Assembly: GCA_963969345.1 (NCBI GenBank)
Contig: OZ017768.1
Coordinates: 3,248,718-3,312,717 of the forward strand
Direction: 5' to 3'
DNA length: 64,000 bases
Source of the DNA: Turbatrix aceti
Taxonomy: Eukaryota > Nematoda > Chromadorea > Rhabditida > Panagrolaimidae
A program made the translations under genes and the position numbers. The notes beneath the pieces were generated by a model, which was not told where the DNA came from, did no database searches, and worked only from the letters and a program-made list of their open reading frames with translations. Below are positions 1-11,910 of this stretch, one piece after another; positions within the stretch are counted from its first letter, which is position 1, and every line of letters begins with the position of its first letter.

Positions 1-598
1 GCGCGCGTGTACCCTGCCTGCCTCGAGGCACCTGCGCGGGTAGGGTAGGGTCGCTGACTTTTTTGCCCAACAACAGGCTAGACAAAAACTGATGTTGCGC
101 CTGTGCCTGCGCCTTCTCGCCCCTCTCCAGGGTGGTGTCCTTTTCACGGTCGCATCATCGCCGCCGGCTGATAACCTGGGGTAGTAAAACGGTCGATGTT
201 ACCTAACCGCATCTCTCTCTCTTTTTTTTGTTCTTGTTCTGCGGGTCGGGTCAGAGGGCAAGTTCCGCGCGGGCGCCTTTGTTTTCAGTCGTTTTTGTCT
301 TTGTCTTACTCGCGTCTTCGTTGCCTGATGTCTCCGAAGGAATGAAAATTAACCTTATTATGAACTTTTACTATTATAAATATTTTTAACAACCCTAAAA
401 CTAGGTTTAAAAATTTTTGGTCTCGACACGAATGTCTTCTTTTTGGACTTTTTGGCCTGACTTTGTTTACGATAATTTGTCTGGAACAGGAACAGTCGAT
501 TTTCCAGTTCCTAAACTTCCTCGTTTTTTTCGCTGTTTTTGCAAAAAAAATTAAAAGAAAACTAAAAATTCCGTTTTTGCTAAAAATTATTTTTTCAG
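1..598. other. Upstream region of the mucin-like gene
   Basis: I see no supported gene here; the ORFs present are short and look like chance frames. A T-rich tract ending in TTTTTTCAG at about 590-598 lies two bases before the ATG at 601. That is either a trans-splice acceptor or the 3' end of a 5'UTR intron. The first 300 bases are GC-richer than the AT-rich 330-600 stretch and could hold promoter sequence. Confidence 0.5.
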
Positions 599-600
599 GT

Positions 601-3600
601 ATGCGGGGTCCACTGGCAGGGAGATCCTCGTGGCTCATCGGTTTGCTCGGCGTGAGCGCGGTGCTCGTCTCGCTGGGAGCGGGAGAACTCGCTCGCAAGG
701 TTGTCCACCCGAACGGCGTCAAGGGTAAGTGAAAGTCTTTTCGTGTTCAGGGGGGCTTTGAGGGGCGTCCGGGAGGGGCCTTTAATTCGAATGACCTTTG
801 CGGAGAGAGGTCGACGACTGTCGACAGCCTGGCACGACTCTGTGATCCTCCGTGTCCCAAAAATGTTTTTTCCAGCGATTGCACTAATGTCTAATTTCAT
901 CACTCCTCATTTGCAGAATTCACGATCGTCAGGGAAATCAAGAAAAACACTTGTTCGTGTGCATGCACCTGTACGCCTCTTGGACAGGCCACGACCGGGC
1001 CGGAACAGTCAGGTGGAGGAGGGTCAACTACGGCTACGACGCCGACGACGTTGGTTGGACTGATCCAGGCGACGGCAGAAGCGGCGGAGGACAGGGAAAT
1101 TGTACAGACCGTCGCGGCTTCTGCGACGACGGTTGTGGAGCAGACTACGACGACCACAGCGCCGTCCGTGCCGCCGACGAATGCCGAACCAGCGAAAACA
1201 ACGTCTACCACGCTCCAGACGACCGAAAAAGCATCGGTGACCGCATCTGATGCAACATCAACGACCACAACCCAGGCTACAGCCGCACAAACCACAACTG
1301 AACCTTTCAGCGCTGAAGCAATAACCGAAGACTCCGCAGAAGAAGATGACATCACAGAAACCGGTTCTGAAGAAACCGAAGGCATTGTATCTTCGGAAAC
1401 TGGAACGACAACGACTCCGGCGTCTGAAAACAGCGAATTGGCCAGCACAACGGCATCTGAAGACGATGGGACGACAGTTGAAGCTTCAACGACAGCTGCA
1501 ACGTCCTCAGAAGCCACAGCAGAATCCTCAACCTCTGCGCAGCCATCGGAAGCTTCCCCGACGACTGCAGAGGCTTCAGAAGTAAGCACTACTCCAGAAT
1601 CCACGGCCACGACGGAATCAGCCGGTTCAACATCGGAACCCGCATCCGATGAATCCGGGACCACATCTGAGTCTTCAGAAACAGCGACCACTACTGCCGA
1701 GCCATCTGCAAGTTCAGAAGTTGTTGGCACCACGACAGAATCCCCCGACGCTTCGACTACTGTAGAATCCACCGGAGAAGTCACACCAACGACTGAACAA
1801 ACAACAGGAGACGGTTTGACCTCACAATCGGTTACCGAGGAAGCATCAACCTCTGCAGAGCTTTCAGAATCCGCTACAACCCCCGCGGATTCTTCAGAAT
1901 CGGCATCAACAACTTCACAGCCATCTGAAAGCTCCGAAGCATCACAAACAACTGAGGAAACAGAAACTACGACCTCAGCAAGCTCCGTGACGTCCTCTGA
2001 AAAACCTGAGATCGCAGAATCGAAAGAAGAAGAGTCAACGACCGAGGAGGTGGCCGAAACTTCTTCACAAGTCCCGACAACAACTGGTGAACCCGTTGAA
2101 CAGACTACAACGGCTTCTGAAAAATTGTCGACAACAGTGGAGAGCACTTCTGAAAACCCCGAAACCGGGAAAACGACTCCAGAAACTGGTACGACGGCTG
2201 AAAATGTTGCAACGTCAACGGCAGAAGCTACAACAGATGAACCATCATTGACAACTTTAGAAACAGGCTCTGAAGCAACGTCAGCTTCGGAAACTGCAGA
2301 AACTACCGCTCAAAGTACTATGGCAAAATCAAAAGCCGGAACAACATCCGCGGAACCCGGAACAACTGCTGAGAGTTCAGAAACTGTTACAACTGTAGAG
2401 CCGACGGAAGAAACAACAGTTCCAGTCGGGACCTCCTCAGATGTTACTTCTGAAGCAGAAGCAACGACTGTTGCTTCAGTCACCACGCCAGAAGCTTCCG
2501 AAACTGCGGAAACAACAGTTGCGTCATCTGAAAGCGCTACAACTGCTTCTGAAGAGGTGACCACTGCTGCAACTTCTTCTGCGTCTTCGGAGGCAACAGA
2601 AGCGGCAAGCACGACGCCAGAAAACATTGCAGCCACCTCTACCGTTGCTCAAGAGGAGGAGACTACTGCCAAGTCTTTTGTGACGGAAGATGAGGTCCAG
2701 AGCACGACTGAGGCTTCTAAAGCATCCACGACCGCTGAGGTGACTACAGAATCTGCTTCTGAAGGTCCAGAGGCCATTGAAACCACTGTTCTATCGGCCG
2801 AGTCAACTACAACTGCTGAAAGCCCCGTGGAAACCACTGAGGAATCGGGATCGACAACCGGAGCCTTCAAAGTTGAGGGCAGCACTGAAGAATCTTCGCA
2901 GGAGCCATCAACGACTCCTGCATCCGCTGAGGAAACTTCCACGTCTTCGGAAACCACATCCGAAGCTTCTGAAGCCGGAACAACGGCTGAAAGTCCTGCA
3001 GGAAGCACAACAGCGGTCGATGAACCGTCCGCGTCAACTTCCGCCTTCAAAACCGAGGATGCTGCTCCTGGAGCGGGTACCACGGCTGCCACGCCTTCTG
3101 AGCAAGCTACGACTATCGAAGGCAGCAGCACGTCTGCGGAGGAAGTTACCACGGACGAAAAAGGCACGTCTACGAGCGCAGAAAAAGTTTCGACCACACA
3201 GGAAGCTGGGGAGAGCAGCGAGGGTACAACGGCGGCTACCAAGACAAAGGATGTTGCCACCAGCGTAGGCACAACTTCCACGCCTTCAAGCGGTGAAGTT
3301 ACGAAAGAGGAAAGTTCTACCGAACAAAGTATCACAAAAGTGACTGACAGTGAAGTAAGCTCACCTGGCACGACGCCAGAAAAATCCTCCGATGCAGAAG
3401 TCGCGTCAACCACCCCTGAGACACCCACAACCGAGCAACCAACCTTGACAAGTGGAAAATCAGCCGTAGAAGTGGAAGACGAAGGCGCGGACGTTGGCAC
3501 GGACGCGGACGCAGACATTGCGACGACGGAACCTGTCCAGGTGACAACAGAGGCTGCAACACTGCAAACTGAGTCTGAACAACCCTCAACGACCTCCCAG

Positions 3601-6444
3601 GGTCCATCTGACGAGGTACACGCGAGCTCGACAATCGAGACCACACACGAGCCGCGCACGTCATCACCGGCGGCCGAGCAGGTAACAACGACAACAGCCA
3701 CAGCCGCGGAAGAAAACAACGTGTCTGCTGTGACCGAGCAGCAGCAAAAAGCCGCGGGCAAAGAAAGCAAAAACGAAGGCGATAACGGGGACCGATCACC
3801 TGTGCAAGTTGAGCACACAACGCCAGAGGCGATCGAGACGACCACTCTGACGGAGGATCTCCTCGAAAATGCTACACAGGTGCACCCGGAGCCAGCTGCA
3901 GGAACAAATGTCAGCGAAGAGTTCCGGGAGAAGGTCCACAACCTCCTGGACAGGATCCGGGGCGAGTTGGACAAACTGAAGAAACTCAAAAACGCAACTC
4001 TGCCTACGACTACCATTTCACCCGAGCAGACGGAACTCGTCGCGAGTTTCAACCGTTCCAGAGAGCAGATGGCCAAGGAAGGAGACGGACAGCTGACGTC
4101 TACCGTTGCTCAGGAGGAGGAGGAGACTACTGCCAAGTCTTTTGTGACGGAAGATGAGGTCCAGAGCACGACTGAGGCTTCTGAAGCATCCACGACCGCT
4201 GAGGTGACTACAGAATCTGCTTCTGAAGGTCCAGAGGCCATTGAAACCACAGTTTCATCGGCAGAGTCGACTACAACTGCTGAAAGCCCCGTGGAAACCA
4301 CTGAGGAATCGGGATCGACTACCGGAGCCTTCAAAGTTCAAGGCAGCACTGAAGAATCTTCGCAGGAGCCATCAACGACTCCTGCATCCGCTGAGGAAAC
4401 TTCCACGTCTTCGGAAACAACATCCGAAGCTCCGGAAGGAGAAGAAACAACACAGCAGCCGACAACAGTTGTAGAAGAATCAGAAGAAGCCTCTGAAACC
4501 ACGGAAGCTTCTGTAACAACGCCTGAAACAACAGCTACGTCTGCAGAAACCTCTTCGACGACTGCCAAGCCCGTTGAAGAATCATCCCCGACGACTAGCG
4601 CTTCTGAAACTACTACGGAAGCTCCAGAAGAACAGCCAACAACTTCCGAGACTCCAGAAGTTGAAGTGACCACGACTTCGGAAGGATTGGAAATCACGTC
4701 TTCGACTGAGTCAGCAACGGAGTCTTCTGAAACCCCCTCAGAAGCTGATTCCAGCACGACTGAGGCTTCTGTAACTACCGAACAAACCGAAACCACTCCG
4801 GAGCCTTCAGAAACCACGACTGAAGAATCCGGTGCGGAATCCACGACAACTAACGTGCCCGAAGCTCCGGAAGCCGAGGAAGGTTCTTCTGAAAGCACCA
4901 CAGAATCTCAGTCGTCGTCTACAACCTCGCAACCTGAATTGGAAGCCACAACATCGGCTTCTGAGGTTACCGATGCATCAACGACATCTGAACCAGTGTT
5001 AACGTCGACTACGATTCCCGAGGCGGAAGAAGGGGCTTCAACGACGGTAGAAAATGGCGAAGAGACTTCGACTTCGTCGTCGTCGTCGTCGTCATCTGAA
5101 GCAACAACAACAGAATCCGAGGCTGCGGATTCCACGACATCAGAGCCTGAATCATCGACAATCACGCTGACTGCTTTGGTAACGGTATTATCGAAGCAAG
5201 CAAAGGAAAAGGCGTCCGCGACGAAGAAAACGACGCCTGCTCCCGTTGAAATCACGACTGAAATCTCTGGACGAAGGGCTGGATCATTTGTCGTCGAGGA
5301 AGAAGAGCCTTCAACCACTACAGAGGCTCCTGAAGTAACTACCACCGCTGAAACCGGCGTCGAAATTGTCACCGCGGAAGAAGAAAGTTCGACAACCGAA
5401 GCAACTGAAGCACCAACAGAATCCGCTGATCCAGTCCGCATCCGACTCGGTGGCCGGAAAACTCAGCCGCCAGTTACAACGCCGGAGGCAACAACCGTTG
5501 CGGCACCCGTGCATATCAGATTGGAGCGTCCGACCACAGTTGAAGTTGAAGGTCCTTCGACTACCGAAGAGGTTGTTGAGACGACTGAAGCCACCGAGGC
5601 GACCACAACTGAAGTATCCGAGTCAGAAACCACCCCAGTTAGCACCCCGTCATCCACACCTGAGGAAACGGTAGAATCGGTGACAGACACCACCAGCAGC
5701 CCCTCAATTCCCGTCCACATCCACCTTCCCGCTCCGACGACAAATCCCACAAAAACCAGCGAAAATATCGATTCTTCAGGCCCAGAGCCGCTTTTCGAGA
5801 ACCCAAGATTTGGCGGGAAGCTCCGCCCTCTGGGAAAGCCAGTTGGATCCGACAGCGGTAAACCGGCTTCCACGACTTCCGGCCCCGTACCTTTACCTGA
5901 AGACGCGGTAAACGGAAAATTCGTAATCTCAGACGAACTTTCCCGACGCCTGGAGCAGGCCCGTCAGCTCCGGGAAGAGCAACGACGACTCCAACAACTC
6001 CAACAAACCGGGGCCCCCAGCGGAGACGCTACCGATGCTGCGGAGCGTCAACGGGTCATCGAAGAAAAACTCGCGCGTCTCGCCGAGATGGAACGCTGGC
6101 AGCACGAGCTCATCCAGCAATCCCAGCTCCGGGAGCGTCAATTCGCAAACGCGAACAACGCTGACGATTCTACGACGGGGGCGGCCGCGAGATCGCACGA
6201 AGACCCGATTCCGATCGACGTCGAGACTTCGACCGCCCCACTGCCCGAGGGAGTACCAAAGCACTGCGCGCCCGTGCTGCGCTTCGTCAAGACGTTCAAG
6301 GTCACGGATCCTAAGCAGTGGATTCGCGAGAACTGCGTCTTTCTCAAGCAGCAGTACCCCGACGCCTCTTGCTCCCAGATCGAGCGGCTTCTCACGTCCT
6401 GCTTCGTCAGGCCGACGACGACCGAGGACGCCGAAGCGAAATAA
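601..6444 (+). CDS. Secreted Thr/Ser/Glu-rich mucin-like protein
   Basis: Model: exons 601-724 and 917-6444, joined in phase to give 1,883 residues. Exon 1 encodes a signal peptide (a hydrophobic stretch around residues 10-28). Exon 2 opens with a four-Cys cluster (CSCACTC), then about 1,500 residues of Thr, Ser, Glu and Ala, a composition typical of O-glycosylated mucins. A charged helical segment with few prolines (about 3900-4090) interrupts the low-complexity region. Near the C-terminus are three copies of a PVxIxL-type motif, an Arg/Gln/Glu-rich coiled-coil-like stretch (5930-6165), and a compact domain with four Cys (6262-6410, HCAPVLRF to TSCF). The C-terminal domain is the only part likely to show homology; I do not recognise it. 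The role is probably extracellular matrix or surface coat, which is inferred from composition only. No transmembrane anchor is visible. Confidence 0.8.
2638..2974 (+). repeat. Intragenic duplication, copy 1
   Basis: This 337-nt segment of the mucin-like exon recurs almost unchanged at 4099-4438. It encodes the stretch starting TVAQEEETTAKSF and ending near SSETTSEASE. Confidence 0.93.
4099..4438 (+). repeat. Intragenic duplication, copy 2
   Basis: Second copy of 2638-2974, in the same frame. It has one extra Glu codon and a few substitutions. It follows directly after the charged helical segment, which suggests that the segment and what lies between were bracketed by an unequal exchange. Confidence 0.93.
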
Positions 6445-6526
6445 TCCATTGTTGCTCCGTTCTTTCAGCGACCTCATCCTTTTTGGATTGTCCATAAATT
6501 TTTTTCCTTTCTTTGTTTTGATAGAT

Positions 6527-6532
6527 AATAAA
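6527..6532 (+). terminator. Poly(A) signal of the mucin-like gene
   Basis: An AATAAA hexamer lies about 80 bases after the stop codon at 6444, the expected place for a cleavage and polyadenylation signal. Confidence 0.6.
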
Positions 6533-6620
6533 CAGAATATTACGGTTTTCCGACACTTACTTTCATTTTTGTACCTTTTATATAAGGTTCTATGGTTTTC
6601 TTGGCCTTTTTAGCAGCAAG

Positions 6621-6895
6621 TGTGATGGCTGGCGCTTTTGCATAACTCCAATCACAAAAACTGTCAACAGTTGCCGCCACGCTCGCGCGCCTTCCCATGC
6701 CCTGAGCACCTCATCGCGCCTTCACCACTGTTTTCCAGCCATGCAGTGCCAATGCAGCATCGAATGCGGTGTTCCCAAGTATCGTAACGCCTACTGTGCC
6801 AAGTCTGGTTACTTTCTTCGTCGTCACAAGATCTCAGTAAGCTCAATCAGCTTTATCAAGTACAGCCTACTTCTTCCCGCTGCCGCGCTACCACA
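6621..6895 (+). repeat. 275-bp direct repeat, copy 1
   Basis: Nearly identical to 7721-7995, with a handful of substitutions and two 2-base indels. It contains an ATG (6741) followed by a short Cys-rich frame. Flanking sequence differs between the copies. Confidence 0.9.
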
Positions 6896-7181
6896 ATTTA
6901 CAGAAATGGACGCGAACCACAACAACGACCAAATTCTCGAAGAGAACGCCGCCGAGTACACGAACTTTGTCGTATACATGGTGTACTTCTTGGACTGGAT
7001 AGACGCCACGCTCGGTCGACCGTCGTTCACCGCAGCGTTCGCAACGCTTCCGGAGCACGTGAAGTTCGGGATAATAAACATCTATCCCCACGTCCTGCTT
7101 CCAGACGACCGTACCATCCAGCCGCCTCCACTCCCTCTTTTCATGCAATTGTGTAAGTCATTCGACCGCAGAAGAGGATAG
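6741..7181 (+). CDS. Hypothetical 146-aa protein, Cys-rich N-terminus
   Basis: I do not recognise this family. The first 20 residues hold five Cys (MQCQCSIECGVPKYRNAYC). That part and its upstream sequence lie in the 275-bp repeat. The rest, from MDANHNND onward, is unique and looks protein-like, with acidic and aromatic residues (VVYMVYFLDWIDATLG). It could be a separate coding unit starting at 6906. A GTAAGC donor-like site sits at the repeat's CTCA (about 6837) and a TTTACAG acceptor ends just before 6905, but that splice leads quickly to a stop. The unspliced reading is therefore preferred. Function is unknown and gene status uncertain. Confidence 0.35.
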   Translation: MQCQCSIECGVPKYRNAYCAKSGYFLRRHKISVSSISFIKYSLLLPAAALPQFTEMDANHNNDQILEENAAEYTNFVVYMVYFLDWIDATLGRPSFTAAFATLPEHVKFGIINIYPHVLLPDDRTIQPPPLPLFMQLCKSFDRRRG

Positions 7182-7720
7182 AAGCCGATGAATTTTTTTG
7201 TGCACTTTTTTGTTATTTTTGTAATATGTATATATTTTGTTCATGTTGATTGATTTTATAAATTTTATTCTGAAAATAAGAAGGAAACTAACTTTTGTAG
7301 ATTTAGCGAACGCACTTTCTCGGTCGTCGGGGACAGGTTGTCCGAAACCAGCAAAGCAGGTCGTCGGCATCGAAGAGCGTGAATAGCTGACTAGAGACGA
7401 TCGGTGATCAAAGACTTGCTCTTGAATGTGGCGCTATCGAGAACGGTGCATTACACGGTGTGGTCTCTTAGAAGGCTTCTGGCGATCATTGTAGCCACAG
7501 AAGATCGCCCCAACGATTGATGCCCGGTAGAAGCATCTTGGTAGATTTCAGACAACAGGATAAATCGGTTATTTGTTTACAGCAATGCAAAAACAAGCGT
7601 CATCGCTTGTGCTTTGCCAAAAAGACAAATCAAGAAATAAATTTAAAAAAATAGTGTTTTCTTAATTTTAATTTTTTTCTGTATATAGTCAATTATTTGT
7701 TCACAGCAATAAAAAAAACA

Positions 7721-7995
7721 TGTGTAATGGCTGGCGCTTTTCCATAACTCCAATCACAAAAACTGTCAACAGTTGCCGCCATGCTCGCGCGCCTTCCCAT
7801 GCCCTGAGCACCTCATCGCGCCTTCACCACTGTTTTCCAGCCATGCAGTGCCAATGCAGCATCGAATGCGGTGTTCCCAAGTATCGTAACGCCTACTGTG
7901 CCAAGTCTGGTTACTTTCTTCGTCGTCAAGATCTTAGTAAGCTCAATCAACTTTATCAAGTACAGCTTACTTCTTCCCGCCGCCGCGCCACCACA
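7721..7995 (+). repeat. 275-bp direct repeat, copy 2
   Basis: Second copy of 6621-6895. The 1.1-kb spacing and high identity indicate a recent local duplication. Confidence 0.9.
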
Positions 7996-8127
7996 TGTTA
8001 TTGTTATTTTTGGGAATTCCTCCTATTTTTTCTAAATGTGAGCCAAAAGGTGCCGGCCCCTGACATGCCTGATTCGCACCCCAATTTTTTTCATTCTTCT
8101 TCACGCCAACCCCTCTCAAAACCGTAA
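7843..8127 (+). CDS. Hypothetical 94-aa ORF in repeat copy 2
   Basis: It starts at the same ATG as the 6741 ORF and keeps the same Cys-rich 30 residues. A 2-base deletion relative to copy 1 then shifts the frame, so the two products diverge (LSKLNQLYQVQ and a Pro/Ser-rich end). It may be a decayed partner of the first copy or a shared non-coding element with a chance ORF. No homology is recognised. Confidence 0.25.
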   Translation: MQCQCSIECGVPKYRNAYCAKSGYFLRRQDLSKLNQLYQVQLTSSRRRATTCYCYFWEFLLFFLNVSQKVPAPDMPDSHPNFFHSSSRQPLSKP

Positions 8128-8438
8128 ACCAAGTGCCTGATCCAAATCTGCAATAAATGTGTGAAATTTATTCAAATGTTATTGCGAGTAACAAATTTTG
8201 GGTATGAAGGGAGTAAGGTCACTTTGAGTGGTATTTAGATATTTGGCACGAGTATAACGAATAAAAATAACAATGAATGAATCATCGGTCGATTTGCCTC
8301 GCCTCGCCGCTGGAGACGAATTAGTGTGCGTGCTACGCTACGGAGAAAGACTATCATAGAAATGAATGAATGAGTGCGTAGCATCTATCGACCTCGGCTC
8401 CACCTGCACATGCGCAACAGTGCCCTCATCATCACTCA

Positions 8439-11400
8439 TCACTCTTCCGCGATGGTGGCAACGTTGTGCGTGCGTTCGTAGAGCTGTCTATCCGTCGGCT
8501 TGATGATCTTCCACTTGGTTTCCGCGGCTGTGAGTGCCCGCTGGGCTTCCTGCTGAGCGCCCACGCGCTGACCGTTGTTGAGCTTCGTGATCGCTACGAG
8601 CACTCTGAAGACGTCGCTGGCTATGATCTCGCAGGCGACTTTTTCGTCGCCTTCGATCATGTTCGCGATGGCCATGATGCCACGACGCTGGACTTCGGGG
8701 TCTTCGGCCATCGCCATTTCTTTCATGCAATCCGGCCAGGATTTTACCTCGTCGATGATTCTGCGTCCGGCTTCTGGGGTATTTGTGAGCATGGCCAGGG
8801 CGCCGGTGGCCGCGAGCTGCAGCCTCGGGCACTCTTCCGCGCAGTAGAGGAACCAACACTTGAGTTTGTCAGTTCCAGGCGCAAGGACGTCTTCATAAAA
8901 TTCATCGTTGTACATCAAATTGAGCATTGTCTCCGCAGCCGCGGATCTCAAATCATCGTGATCCGTCATGAACCAGTAATCTTCGATCTTCGGGACGGCT
9001 TTTTCCTTGAGAATCCTCTTCCTCACGCTGTCAGACGCGCTCGCGAGATTTGTCAGCGTCAGAAGAGCCTCATAATTCGATTTTCCCTCCAAATCGGGGT
9101 GCAGCAATTCGACCATCGGCTTGATAACTTCGTAAACTCGTTGACCGGCGAAGGCGATGCTCGGATCAACGCGGGAGCCAAGTTTGGCAAGTGCGTGGGC
9201 GGCTTTGATTTTGCCTTCTCCGTCGCAGGATTTGTACAGCGTCAGGAGTAGTTTGGCGCCTCCCTCGGCGATGATCGTTCCCGTGAGGTCGGGAATTGTG
9301 CAGAACGCGAACATACACCTGGCGAGGAGCTCCAGCGCGTTTTTGGACTCAGTTTTTGAAACTGCGATACAGGCGGTCACGGATCCGAGACTGACGAGTG
9401 CCCGGATGCGTTTTTCGACGAATTCTTCGGTATCCTTGAGGTGAACTTCCGGGACGTGATGTTTCGCAAACTGGGCCAATTTGACGAGTTCTTCATCGAC
9501 TTTGGGTTTTTCATAGGAATTTGTCATGTTGACATAAATGCTGGCGACTGTGTAGACACAGAGCGATCCGGCAGACTGGGCGAGTGAGACCAGCGCTTTC
9601 AGCAGATTTGGATCCGAAACAATCCATTCCTTGACATCCGCATCCAGGGACAGGTAAGACAGTCCCTCACAGGCAAATCGCCTGACATCAATCGAATACT
9701 GATCAACAGCATTCAAAAAAGCCCGGCAAGTCTCGGCGAGTCGTAAAACCTCTTCTTCACGCATCATAGCCTTCGACGCGTCGTCGCCACCTGCGGACGC
9801 GATCTTGCAGAGACCCATGAGAGCTCGGACCTTCACGCCATGGTCTGACGATTCGTAGAGCTTCCGGAGCACTGGCAAACCCACTTGGAGGAGTTTGGTT
9901 GCTCGCTCGTGCTTGGACGCGGTCTGGACGATGAGTTCGGCAGCCAGGGATTGCGAGAGGTGATCGTCGGATGAGGCCATGGAGAGCATGGTTCCGGTAA
10001 CGTCGTCGTTCGTCACGAGACCCATGCCAATGTCTACCGGGCCTTGGAGCAGGGTGATGAGGAGTGCGGCGAGTTTTACCTTCATGCCACGTTCGCCGGC
10101 GTGTGTTAGAATGTGTCTGAACAAAAAATGGGCTTTAGTTTGAGCAAAATTCAAAAAAAATAAGTAAAAAAATTTTTTAAAACTCGAAAAAAATGTAAAC
10201 AAAATGCCCAAAAAACTAAAAAAAGATCGTTCGAAAAACTCAAAAAAAAATTGTAAAAAAAATCGAAAAAAAACTTGAAAAAAACTAAATAAATCCGTAA
10301 AAAACTGTTTAAAAAATTTTAAAAACTCCAAAAAAAGTAAAAAAAATATCGTTCAATTAACTAAAATAAAAGCAAAACAATCATTTTCAAAAACTGTATA
10401 AAAAATTATAAAAAACCCAAAAATGTAAAATATTTTTTGAAAAAACTCTAAAAAATGTAAAAAAATCGTTCAAAAACAACAAAAAAAGTGAAAAACGTAC
10501 CCAAAAAAGCTGTCGACCTTTTCCTTGTAAATGGTCCTTTTCGTGTCGAAAACCATGTCATCGTAAAGCCTGGCAAGGCAGATAGCCACGTGCTGCCGGG
10601 TCTCGGCAGATACCGGGTAGTCGCATTGCTCCGGCACCTGCGAAGCGATGTGGAGCAACTTGAGCAGTCCCCGGTCCTCTGTGAACCTCCAACTCCATCC
10701 TCTCGGCAGTCCGCCGTCCATGTGCATGAGATTCTTGCAGAACAGATCAATGACCGATTCACGGACCTTTGCGTTGTACTGAGGATCCGTTAGGATATCC
10801 TCCAGCTCCAGGATCAGCTTGACGATGCGTTCCTTGTTTCGCTCCGCCACCTCGACATCGGGTTTCTTCTCCTTCGAGCGGTCCATCGCAGCGAGAGCGT
10901 TGAAGATCCTCTGAACGATGGAAAACGCATTGTCGACGAAGGACTGGGATTCTGGGCGGATAGCCATCAGACGCGCAATCACGGGAATTGGCACAAAGTC
11001 GATGAAGACAAAAGCCCGGGAAGATCGCTTCAGGAGTTCGTCCAGGACACGCAGGATACCGACGGAAAATAAATCGGAAAAGCCTTCTTTGTCCTTAATA
11101 ATCGGCAAAGACTGTTCGATGAATTTTCCATTCTGCCAGATTTTCTTGGCGCCTTCTTCGGTTTCTCGGGCAAGGACAAGGCAGTTGTTTAGGGCCTAAA
11201 AGAGGCATAAATCATCCAAAAGTACAAAAAACGTCGAAAAACAATACAAAAGTACAAAAAAGGCAAAAAAGTACGAAAACAGAAACAAAAATGACGCAAA
11301 AACAAAAAGTAACGTAACAACCAAAAACATACCGTAAGCTGTTGTTCCTTATCCGTTTTCGGGTCGAAAGTCAGCCTCATCATTTCCTTCACTTTGTTTT

Positions 11401-11910
11401 CCGTAGATTGGGCCACTTTGACGCGTTCCTTGTTCTCTTTCATCAGGTGCTCACAGAGCTTCTGAACTTGTCTAAAAATCATTCGGTAACGATACTGTCA
11501 ACCCAAAAAAAGTCAGTAAACCTACTTGTCTTTAGGCTCCAACCTGAGAGCCTCTTTTGCGTCCTGGAACGCAGCTCCAAATTTCTCTAGCTGCTCCCGA
11601 GCCAGGGCACGTCGATAAAGTGCCTTTGAATCGGCTCCATCGAGTTCGAGTACTGAAAAAATATTTTCTGTAAAAATTACGATCAATTTGAAGAAAAATT
11701 ACCTTGCGTGCAGTCAAATTCCGCACCTTCGTGGTCATCGGTCTTCAGCTTGACCATGGCGCGATTTCTGTACAGCACGATGCGAAGAGGCTTTTCGGGA
11801 TCGAGTTGGAGGGCCTCGGAGTAGAGCTCGATGGCCCGGGCATTTTCGCCGGCTCGAAAAGCCGCATTTCCGGCGTCTTTGAGGTCTTCTGCGCTCTGCA
11901 CTTCCGGCAT
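8439..11910 (-). CDS. unc-45: UNC-45 myosin chaperone
   Basis: UNC-45/UCS-family co-chaperone that binds Hsp90 through its TPRs and folds and assembles myosin through its UCS domain in muscle and cytosol. Minus-strand exons: 11910-11703, 11652-11526, 11471-11333, 11195-10501 and 10116-8439. All junctions keep phase and give 948 residues, close to the family's usual 930-960. The N-terminus carries TPR motifs (DLKDAGNAAFRAGENARAIELYSEAL is the first, then LYRNRAMV and ALYRRALAREQLEKFGAA). The rest is an Armadillo-like helical series, including the UCS region with NMTNSY and LTNLASAS-type ARM turns. The last intron (10117-10500) is very A-rich on the plus strand. An acceptor-like TTTTTTAG lies 8 bases before the start codon, suggesting trans-splicing. 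Nothing looks broken. Confidence 0.95.

Noticed and set aside
900..4076. Long minus-strand ORFs of Val/Ser-rich composition opposite the mucin-like exon (900-2147, 2649-4076)
   Set aside because: They mirror the ACN/GAA/TCN codons of the plus-strand Thr/Ser/Glu protein, lack signals of their own and have no domains.
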